Assembly (NCBI GenBank): GCA_051960855.1
Contig: JBQCDV010000206.1
Location: forward strand, 1 to 10,204
Direction: 5' to 3'
DNA from: JBQCDV01 sp051960855
GTDB taxonomy: Bacteria; Actinomycetota; Actinomycetes; JAJZTN01
DNA length: 10,204 bases
Shown here one piece after another: positions 1-5,635 of this stretch (positions within the stretch are counted from its first letter, which is position 1; every line of letters begins with the position of its first letter). The position numbers and the translations under genes are program-made. The notes under the pieces are model-generated. The model was not told the origin of the DNA, made no database searches, and worked only from the letters and a program-made list of their open reading frames with translations.

Positions 1-639
1 CGATGGCTTCGGGCCGGAGTCGAGGCGGTCGAGCACGTGCACCTCGTAGCCGCGCTGCACGCCGAGCAAGGCGGCGAGCAGCCCGATCGGCCCGGCACCC
101 GTCACGAGGGCGATCTTGCGCGGGACCGGCGCGCGGGAAGCGATCTTCTCGCTCTGCTCCCACGCCTTCGCGACGACCGACGTAGGCTCCATCAGCACGC
201 CGTTGTCGCCGAGGCCCGCGTCGAGCTTGATGGCGAACTCCGGTTCGACCCGCCACTGCGAAGCGCCGTAGCCATTGCGCTCCTTGATCCCGCGCTCGGT
301 GTACTTGCCGTTGCGGCACATGTCGAACTCGCCGTGCGCACAGGCTCCGCACGGGACGGGATCGGGGCGCCGCACGACGCCGGCGACGAGATCCCCTGCG
401 GCAAAGCCCGATCCCTCCGGCGCCTCCTTGACCCGACCCAGCGACTCGTGCCCGAGCACCAGCCGGTCCTTCCCAGGCGGCGCCCAGCCGTAGTCGCCGG
501 AGGCGATCTCCTTGTCGGTGCCGCAGATGCCGACGGCGAGACCCTCGATGAGGAGGTCGCTGTCCTTGCGCTGCGGATCAGGCACGTCGGTGACCTCGAC
601 GCTGCTCTTCGTGCCTGGTTGGACGGTGAGCGCGCGCAC
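1..639 (-). CDS. Glucose 1-dehydrogenase-like zinc alcohol dehydrogenase (3' end outside window)
   Basis: Medium-chain dehydrogenase of the archaeal/actinobacterial glucose 1-dehydrogenase type, predicted to oxidise an aldose (glucose to gluconolactone) with NAD(P)+ in the cytoplasm. The 213 visible residues hold the catalytic-zinc motif GICGTD (C39) with GHES (H64). The structural-zinc loop follows (C97, C100, C108; the usual third Cys position is H102). Then come the family signature YTERGIKE (113-120) and the Rossmann turn GAGPIG near residue 190. The C-terminal half of the Rossmann domain and the family-specific C-terminal domain are cut off by the window edge. The start is GTG at 639, chosen because AAGGAG sits 6 nt upstream (646-651) and the protein begins MRALTV as in relatives. 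It lies downstream of the MFS gene on the same strand but 192 nt away, behind inverted repeats, so it probably has its own promoter. Threonine or other polyol dehydrogenases are the alternative; substrate is not proven. Confidence 0.85.
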   Translation of the reverse strand, partial: MRALTVQPGTKSSVEVTDVPDPQRKDSDLLIEGLAVGICGTDKEIASGDYGWAPPGKDRLVLGHESLGRVKEAPEGSGFAAGDLVAGVVRRPDPVPCGACAHGEFDMCRNGKYTERGIKERNGYGASQWRVEPEFAIKLDAGLGDNGVLMEPTSVVAKAWEQSEKIASRAPVPRKIALVTGAGPIGLLAALLGVQRGYEVHVLDRLDSGPKPS

Positions 640-670
640 GGAGTGCTCCTTCGGACCGGGGACGGCAGGC

Positions 671-705
671 TCCGGCACGCGACTCCCCTGATGACGCGTG
701 CCGGA
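671..705. promoter_or_regulatory. Perfect 11-bp inverted repeat upstream of the dehydrogenase
   Basis: TCCGGCACGCG (671-681) is matched by its exact reverse complement (695-705) around a 13-nt spacer. It lies 32-66 bp upstream of the GTG start of the dehydrogenase gene, a position typical of an operator for a dimeric repressor. It could instead be a hairpin ending the MFS transcript, but there is no T-run after it on the minus strand. I infer an operator; no bound protein can be named. Confidence 0.4.
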
Positions 706-730
706 TGGCAAGCCCCTACCCCGGCTGCTC

Positions 731-781
731 CTGGCTCATTCCCCCGTTCAGCGAGCCAGACGCCCCCCGCCTACCTGGCTT
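731..781. repeat. Three alternating repeat arms, CTGGCTC / GAGCCAG / CTGGCTT
   Basis: Three 7-nt arms start at 731, 753 and 775, exactly 22 bp apart. The middle arm is the reverse complement of the left arm and nearly of the right arm (one G-T wobble). In RNA the middle arm could therefore pair with either flank, each time with a 15-nt loop. The stretch is 50-100 bp past the MFS stop codon, so it may end the operon transcript, or it may be a regulatory site for the dehydrogenase gene. No T-run is present. Confidence 0.3.
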
Positions 782-831
782 CGGGGCGCCCTCGTCAGGT
801 GCTCACCCGGACGTCCCCGCGTCGTGGCGCT

Positions 832-2229
832 TCACCTCAGCACGTCGTCTCCAAGGACTCCATCCCGACTCCTGGCGGCGGAGCGTCTCGACGGCTCGAC
901 GGGAAGGAAGCCGGCGCACGCGAGGCTGGCCAGCAGCATCACCGCGAACACGGCCAGCAGCATCCGGTGCTGAGTGAGAACGGCTGCTCGGGTGTCGTCC
1001 AGTCTGAGTACGCGCCCGAGCAGCGCGATCCCAGCGACGGCGCCGAGATACCGCATCGTCGAGGCGGCACCCGCGGCCATTCCGCTCTGGGTGGCGCTCA
1101 CGCTCGACAGCGAAGCGGTCTGGGCTGCGGGAGTCGACAGCCCGATCCCCGCGCCGAGCAAGATGAGCGGGACGCGGACGTCACCGGGAGCTGACAGGCC
1201 CGTGTGGTTGAGCACGAGCAGTCCCGCCAGGCAGGACAGTGCTCCACTGACCGCGACCGGTCGCGGACCCCATCGGTCCGCCAGCCGTCCGGCGAGAAGG
1301 GACGCCACGACCATCGCGATCGTGAGGTAGCTGAGCAGCAGCCCGGTCCCTCCGGCGCTCACCGGGAAGAGCGCGTCGAGCACCAGCGGGAGCTCGAAGA
1401 GCAGGCCGTACATGACGAGGTTCTGCAGGGCTACCACGAGGGATCCGGCGGCAAAGGGCGCCGACCAGAAGATCCCGAGCGCCACGACGGGGTCGTTGGC
1501 GCGTCTCTCCCACCACACGAAGAGCAGGAGCAGCATCAGCGCCACGACGAGGACACCGGGCGAGGGCCGTTGCTGTTGGGCTGCGACGACGGCGAGTGCC
1601 AGAGCGAGTGTCAACAGCCCTGAACCGACCCAGTCGAACCGCGCCCGTGGCTGCGATGCCACCGCGACGACCGGTGACTTCGGAGTCACAAGCACTGCCA
1701 CCGCGAGTACGGGGACGTTGACGAGGAAGAGGGCCGGCCAGGAGAACGCGTCGATGAGCGCGCCACCGAGGAGCGGTCCGACGGCCGCAGCGACGCCCAT
1801 CGTCGCGCCGAGGGCACCGAAAGCGCGCCCACGCCGCTCCGGCGGCAGCTCCAGCCGCATGAGGGCGATGGTCGCGGGCACGGCCAACGCACCTCCGAAG
1901 GCCATCAACATGCGCGCGACGGTGAGACCCACGAGGTGCGGTGCCACCAGTGCCAGTAGAGCGCCCGCGCCGATCGCGACCCGGCCCAGGGAGATGGCGC
2001 GTGACTGGCCGAGCCGATCGCCGAGCTTGCCGCCGGGGCTCTGGAGGGCGATCGCGGTGATGAGGTAGCTCGCGACGAGTGCCTGCGTAACTGTCGTCCG
2101 CGGAGAGTGGAACTGCGTCGAGATCTCGGGGACGGCGACGGCGATCATCGTGGAGTTAAGCGGCATCAGGCTCGCCGTGAGCTGGGCGGCGAGCAGCCGC
2201 CGTGCCACCCCGTGGCCGGGGTCAACCAT
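832..2229 (-). CDS. MFS drug-exporter-like transporter (DHA2 / EmrB-QacA type)
   Basis: Membrane transporter of 465 residues, predicted to export a small molecule using the proton gradient. Near the N-terminus the segment LNSTMIAVAVPEI corresponds to the DHA family motif after the first helix. GGKLGDRLGQSR is MFS motif A in the loop after helix 2. GAALGVA-type glycine/proline helix residues (MGVAAAVGPLLGGALID) correspond to antiporter motif C, followed by W-x-x-LFLVNVPV. Long hydrophobic segments continue to about residue 440, and the tail is short and basic. Length and number of hydrophobic stretches suit 12-14 helices. The ATG at 2229 overlaps the TGA of the upstream ATP-grasp gene by 8 nt (ATGGTTGA), which indicates translational coupling. 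A longer open frame upstream (to 2340) lies inside that gene and is rejected. As last gene of the operon it is the likely efflux partner of the phosphotransferase pair; substrate unknown. Confidence 0.9.
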   Translation of the reverse strand: MVDPGHGVARRLLAAQLTASLMPLNSTMIAVAVPEISTQFHSPRTTVTQALVASYLITAIALQSPGGKLGDRLGQSRAISLGRVAIGAGALLALVAPHLVGLTVARMLMAFGGALAVPATIALMRLELPPERRGRAFGALGATMGVAAAVGPLLGGALIDAFSWPALFLVNVPVLAVAVLVTPKSPVVAVASQPRARFDWVGSGLLTLALALAVVAAQQQRPSPGVLVVALMLLLLFVWWERRANDPVVALGIFWSAPFAAGSLVVALQNLVMYGLLFELPLVLDALFPVSAGGTGLLLSYLTIAMVVASLLAGRLADRWGPRPVAVSGALSCLAGLLVLNHTGLSAPGDVRVPLILLGAGIGLSTPAAQTASLSSVSATQSGMAAGAASTMRYLGAVAGIALLGRVLRLDDTRAAVLTQHRMLLAVFAVMLLASLACAGFLPVEPSRRSAARSRDGVLGDDVLR

Positions 2230-3052
2230 GCGTGATCGGGCGCCGCTGCAGGAGGTAGAGGTCTCCGCCTGCAAAGGCGAACTCCACGTCGTGGTCGGTG
2301 TCGCCGTACACCTCGTCGCAGGCGTGCACGAGTGCGGCAAGAGCGGACACGTGGCCAGGTCCCAGACAGGCAGACTCGACGAGGTCGGGGGGAACCGGCG
2401 TCTCCTGGGTGCTTCCGGCCGGGGTCAGGCGGATCGCGAGGTCCTTGTCCCCGGGCACGAGCTGGAGGACGCGCCCGTCGCGAGTGGCCCGGACGTGGTC
2501 GGGGGTGACGAGCCCGGACACCACCGCCTCCCCGAGCCCCCAGCTGGCCTCGATCACCAGCTCGTGGGCGCCTGTCAGGGGATTGCGCGTGAACAGGACT
2601 CCCGCTACGTCGGCATCGACCATCTGCTGAACGACGACGCCCATCCGGAGAGCACCATCCAGCGCGAGGGTGTCGCGGTAGGCCAGCGCGCCGGGGTCGC
2701 CGGACGAGGCGTGAACTCTGCGGACGGCATCGACCACCGCGTCTCCCCCCACCAGCCCGAGGACGCTGAGATGCGCTCCGGCGAACGACGCGTCTCGTGA
2801 GTCTTCCCCGACCGCACTGGACCTTGCCGCGACAGGGCCACATGACCCCACCGCGTCCCGCAGGGCCCCCTCCACCTCTGCTGCCTGACTCCCGCGACGG
2901 ACCAGTGCCTCGACCTGCGGCCAGCCCAGCGCCCACCCATCCGGCACCGGCAGTCCAGCTCTGCGGGCGGCCGCGAGCTGGGCTGCCTTGCCACCGAAGC
3001 GGTCAGCATCGGTGGCCGCAGCGAGCGCGGTGACACAGGAGACGGTGCTCAC
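2222..3052 (-). CDS. Stand-alone ATP-grasp domain protein (PPDK / PEP synthase / rifampin phosphotransferase N-terminal domain)
   Basis: 276 residues, nearly all of it one PEP/pyruvate-binding ATP-grasp domain. This domain uses ATP to phosphorylate a histidine on a swivelling domain, here expected on the upstream gene's product. Conserved blocks in order: FGGKAAQL with ATP-contacting K22, GLPVPDGW (33-40), VAARSSAVGEDS (R77, E83) with SFAG shortly after, VVVQQMVDADVAGVLFTRNP, IEASWGLGEAVVSG, TPD, and the closing LLQRRPIT. The end QxRPIT is the normal end of this domain, so the protein is complete, not truncated; it simply lacks the central and His domains that are fused in classical enzymes. 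The start is GTG at 3052. GTGA overlaps the TGA of the upstream gene by 4 nt, and the MFS ATG overlaps its own stop by 8 nt, so all three are probably made together. Rifampin phosphotransferase, PEP synthase or another substrate kinase are all compatible. Confidence 0.9.
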   Translation of the reverse strand: MSTVSCVTALAAATDADRFGGKAAQLAAARRAGLPVPDGWALGWPQVEALVRRGSQAAEVEGALRDAVGSCGPVAARSSAVGEDSRDASFAGAHLSVLGLVGGDAVVDAVRRVHASSGDPGALAYRDTLALDGALRMGVVVQQMVDADVAGVLFTRNPLTGAHELVIEASWGLGEAVVSGLVTPDHVRATRDGRVLQLVPGDKDLAIRLTPAGSTQETPVPPDLVESACLGPGHVSALAALVHACDEVYGDTDHDVEFAFAGGDLYLLQRRPITHG

Positions 3053-4755
3053 GACAACAAGCAGACTTCACCCGTCGAGCCATCCACCCGCACGCGGGAC
3101 CCGTCCGCGATCTTGGCGGTCGCCTCGCGCGTACCAACGATCCCGGGGATCCCGTACTCCCGCGCGACGATCGCCGCGTGGCTCAACTGCCCACCCCGGT
3201 CGGTCACGATCGCACCGAGCAGCGGCAGGACGACGTTGAAGTACGGCGAGGTCATCCGCGTGACGAGCACGTCGCCCGGCTGGACCCGGTCGAAGTCGGC
3301 CGCCGAGTCCACGAGCCGCGCGGTGCCCTCATAGACGCCGGTGTTCACGGGCAGACCGGTCAGCACCGTCTCGCTGTTCGCTGTGTCTGACACCCCGAAC
3401 ATGTCGTCCAGGAAGTGGTTGAAGGCCAGCGCTGCCCGGCGCGCCTGCTTCGGCAGCCATTCCACCGGCGGCGGCGCCGCGGGACGAGCGCGCAGGAATG
3501 CGGGCGCGTCGTCGATCGTGCACGATGCCCACCACTCGTGACGCTCCGCCACCTCGTCGGCGGTGGGTGCCGAGCCGCCAGCAAGCAGGGCCTGGACCTC
3601 GTCCGCGATGAGTTGCACTGCATGTTCCGCATCGTGCAGCCGGCCGGATGCGGCCAGGCGGCGCCCGGCCTCCAGCAGCGCCCGCCGCGCCAGCCCCGTC
3701 GCCCAGCCGTCGGAGTAGGCCGCTCGCTCGTCGCGGAGCCGATACACGAGCCGGACCTCGCCCAGCCGGTCGTCGAAGTCCTGTCGATGCTGCTGTGGAA
3801 CCAGCTCGCGGATCGTGCTGAGCGCAGCCCCGTCGTCCGGCACATTCCTCGCCCCGCTCGCCGCGACCTGGAGCGAGGCGACAAGCATGTCGGGCATCTC
3901 GCCCGCCGTCTTGTCGGCGACGTCGTAGCCGAGGCTGCGCCAGCGGACGGAGTCCAGGTACAGCGACACGGCCGGCCCAGCGACCGGGTCGGCAGCCAGA
4001 GCGTCAAGCTTCTCCCGGCTGCTCGAAGCCGCCTCCAGGATCGAGCGGGCCGCCTCCGATGACGCAATCGCCTTGCCCGCGTCCTCGAGCTCGACGGCCG
4101 CGAAGCCCCGCGAGATCGCGGACACGCCTCGCAGCGTGGCGAGCAGCTCACCGCTCGAGCGACCGGTCCACGCCGTCGCACCCGCCAGGAAATCGCCCAC
4201 CGGCATCCCGGCCGCGATCGAGTACCTGTGGTGCAGATAGACGCTCTCCGCGCTGTGCTCCCGGCAGACGGCCACGTGCACGCCCAGTTGCTCATCTGAC
4301 AGCTGCTGCACATCGACAGCCTCGATCGCTTGATGCCTGGCGATGGCGGCCGGCTTGTCCACGGCGTCCCACTGCTTGAGGTCCTCGCGCCACATCTTGT
4401 GGACGATCGCCTTGGACGACCTCGCGATCCGCTTGCGCATCGCGGGGTGCAACCGGGTCAGGAGGACTAGGACCGGCTTCGGCGGCGGACCCATGGCACC
4501 AGCCGGGGCCCCGAAGGCGACCGGCTGGACGTAGAGGAAGGACTGCGAGAAGCCGGGCTTCAGGTGGTCGAGCAGAAGGCCATAGCGGGAAGCTCCCTCC
4601 CGCATCCCCCTGACAAAGCTGCCCGGGAAGGTGTCCTGCACGAAGGCGCTGGAGGGGCGAGGGAAATGGGCGGAGTCGATCTCCCAAGGTCCTTTGCCCG
4701 GCGGTTCGAACGCACGCTCGACCGACGCCTCGACTGTCCTATTGCCTGACGACAT
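3049..4755 (-). CDS. PEP-utilising phospho-histidine domain protein with large central domain
   Basis: 568 residues. The C-terminal ~95 residues (about 475-568) are a PEP-utiliser mobile (swivelling) domain. Its signature TDRGGQLSHAAIVAREYG contains the phosphorylatable histidine H526, followed by GIPGIVGT and a final VDGSTGEV strand. Residues ~20-450 are mostly helical; WEIDSAHFPRP (24-34) near the start is a sequence I associate with actinobacterial 'PEP-utilizing' proteins. By analogy with rifampin phosphotransferase this part would hold the acceptor substrate, but I cannot identify the ligand. There is no ATP-grasp domain; that is supplied by the next gene, which overlaps by 4 nt. The expected reaction is ATP + acceptor to phospho-acceptor + AMP + Pi (or PEP chemistry) through phospho-H526. 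The start is ATG 4755 with AAGGAA 6 nt upstream. The open frame extends to 5175, but that part is out of frame with the hydrolase remnant and has no homology-like character. First gene of the operon, preceded by candidate SARP boxes. Confidence 0.88.
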   Translation of the reverse strand: MSSGNRTVEASVERAFEPPGKGPWEIDSAHFPRPSSAFVQDTFPGSFVRGMREGASRYGLLLDHLKPGFSQSFLYVQPVAFGAPAGAMGPPPKPVLVLLTRLHPAMRKRIARSSKAIVHKMWREDLKQWDAVDKPAAIARHQAIEAVDVQQLSDEQLGVHVAVCREHSAESVYLHHRYSIAAGMPVGDFLAGATAWTGRSSGELLATLRGVSAISRGFAAVELEDAGKAIASSEAARSILEAASSSREKLDALAADPVAGPAVSLYLDSVRWRSLGYDVADKTAGEMPDMLVASLQVAASGARNVPDDGAALSTIRELVPQQHRQDFDDRLGEVRLVYRLRDERAAYSDGWATGLARRALLEAGRRLAASGRLHDAEHAVQLIADEVQALLAGGSAPTADEVAERHEWWASCTIDDAPAFLRARPAAPPPVEWLPKQARRAALAFNHFLDDMFGVSDTANSETVLTGLPVNTGVYEGTARLVDSAADFDRVQPGDVLVTRMTSPYFNVVLPLLGAIVTDRGGQLSHAAIVAREYGIPGIVGTREATAKIADGSRVRVDGSTGEVCLLS

Positions 4756-4824
4756 GCCGTTTCCTTCTTGTGTGTGGCCTCGCTCCAGCCGGACCGGTGA
4801 GCGATGCGTGCAAGGTGGGGCGCC

Positions 4825-4857
4825 AGCCTGGAGGGTTGCCCTCACACCGACCTCACA
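4825..4857 (-). promoter_or_regulatory. Candidate SARP operator and promoter of the phosphotransferase operon
   Basis: On the minus strand, GTGAGGT CGGT GTGAGGG gives two heptads with an 11-bp period (4856-4850 and 4845-4839; the 7-mer TGTGAGG itself is repeated exactly). Eight bases follow, then CAGGCT (4830-4825), a -10-like NANNNT. SARP regulators are known to bind direct heptads at 11-bp spacing with the 3' copy about 8 bp upstream of the -10, replacing a -35 box. Transcription would start near 4818, leaving a leader of about 60 nt before the ATG at 4755. The assignment to the neighbouring regulator is inference. Confidence 0.5.
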
Positions 4858-4898
4858 TCGCGCTCCTTTCCTGGCACGGGGACGTCTCGCTCGCGGCG

Positions 4899-5540
4899 TT
4901 ATCCGCCGGCACGAGGGCGACCGGCGCGGGGTGTCGGTGCCCCTTGTCGAGGCGACGCGTGAAAGACCTCGTGCACGCCGGGCTGCTGCAGCGCCCACCT
5001 GGCGACGGCCTCGAGGATGGAGGGAGCGCCGCGCGGGCGGCGACGAACCGAGCCAGTGCCGGTGCTGGTGGTGGTGCTGGTGGTGAAGGTGGCACAGCCG
5101 GTGCCCGAGTCGAGCATGGGAGCGGCGACGTGCCAGTAGGTCGACTCCGCCGTCGCCGGGCAGATGACCGGCCACAGTGCCGTGGATGCGACCCGCCGAG
5201 GTGTGCCGGGCAGGAACAGGTAGCCCTCGACGGTCCTATCGCCCACATCGAGCGCGAACGGCGTCGTCGCATGCGGCAGCCCCGGGATGGCAGTCCTGAA
5301 GGCTGCCACATGCGCGTCCTCGAGCCGTCGTCGTTCGCCGGCCCCCAAGGTCGGCTCACCGAGGGCCAACCAGTAGCACTGCGCTGCCCGCAGGTAGCTG
5401 GCACACGCGCCGCTGATGTGATCAGCTTCCAACTCAGCGTCACCGCGCCGCATCGCGCGATCCGCTACGAGTGACCAGTGCCCGGCCCATGTGGCGACGG
5501 CACCGTCAGGTGCCGGTCGGAGGTCGGGAGGCTGCTGCAT
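4899..5540 (-). pseudogene. Alpha/beta hydrolase remnant lacking the catalytic core
   Basis: An open frame of 213 codons from ATG 5540 to TAA. Residues ~20-90 resemble the N-terminal helical region of FrsA/DUF1100-like alpha/beta hydrolases (ACASYLRAAQCYWLAL). They are followed by the first beta strands: RTVEGYLFLP (102-111) and WPVICPATAES (123-133), with CATF at 149-152. At that point relatives have F-D/E-G-P-G-Q-G; here it is replaced by a Thr/Ser/Gly run (151-163) from an ACC-rich repeat. SILEAVARWALQQPGV (174-189) then resembles the helix before the nucleophile strand. No GxSxG nucleophile elbow, acid or catalytic histidine follows; the frame ends after 24 Pro/Arg-rich residues. I therefore call it decayed. 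Start 5540 is preferred over the upstream start at 5612 because the candidate -10 lies 7 bp upstream (leaderless) and the SARP-like boxes lie inside the longer frame. It may still be transcribed. A short genuine protein is possible but less likely. Confidence 0.6.
5052..5090 (-). repeat. ACC/AGC-rich trinucleotide tract in the hydrolase remnant
   Basis: On the minus strand the sequence is a short, imperfect run of ACC, AGC and GGC triplets encoding Thr, Ser and Gly. It sits exactly where the oxyanion-hole/GPGQG loop of the hydrolase family should be. It looks like local triplet expansion or filler accompanying loss of the active-site region. Confidence 0.45.
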
Positions 5541-5546
5541 GCCGCT

Positions 5547-5579
5547 ACGGTCGTCCGCGGGACTCACAACAGTCTCACG
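5547..5579 (-). promoter_or_regulatory. Candidate SARP operator and leaderless promoter of the hydrolase remnant
   Basis: Minus strand: GTGAGAC TGTT GTGAGTC (5578-5572 and 5567-5561, 11-bp period), then exactly 8 bp, then GACCGT (5552-5547), a -10-like NANNNT. ATG 5540 follows 6 bp after this hexamer, which fits a leaderless transcript starting at the A of the ATG. The GTGAG core, period and 8-bp distance are the same as in the boxes in front of the phosphotransferase operon. That recurrence is the main support. The site also lies 57 bp upstream of the divergent SARP gene and could serve autoregulation. Confidence 0.45.
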
Positions 5580-5623
5580 TGGCCGTCTTGGCCGAGCTTC
5601 GGTAACAACCACCCCTGCTGACG

Positions 5624-5635
5624 TACGCTCCCGCC
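5624..5635 (+). promoter_or_regulatory. Possible -10 element giving a leaderless SARP transcript
   Basis: TACGCT (5624-5629) matches the actinobacterial -10 consensus TANNNT and ends 6 nt before the GTG start codon. There is no Shine-Dalgarno-like sequence in the intervening bases. This spacing puts the transcription start at the G of GTG. No convincing -35 hexamer is seen at 17-18 bp. Inferred from position only. Confidence 0.35.

Noticed and set aside
702..720. Rifamycin-associated element (inverted repeat found upstream of rifamycin resistance genes)
   Set aside because: GGCAAGCCCC at 707-716 resembles the right half as I remember it, but the left half is absent. It is also not upstream of the phosphotransferase operon. 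A similar half at 8768-8776 is equally incomplete.
37..1194. 385-codon plus-strand open frame opposite the dehydrogenase and MFS genes
   Set aside because: It runs through two well-supported minus-strand genes and the gap between them, and its product is Arg/Ala-rich with no domain; a GC-rich shadow frame.
2230..2340. 37-residue N-terminal extension of the MFS protein
   Set aside because: It lies entirely inside the ATP-grasp gene. The ATG at 2229 forms a coupled overlap and starts just before the first membrane segment.
4756..5175. 140-residue N-terminal extension of the PEP-utilising protein
   Set aside because: Arg/His-rich and antagonistic to the hydrolase frame. ATG 4755 has a good ribosome binding site and the family-like N-terminus follows it.
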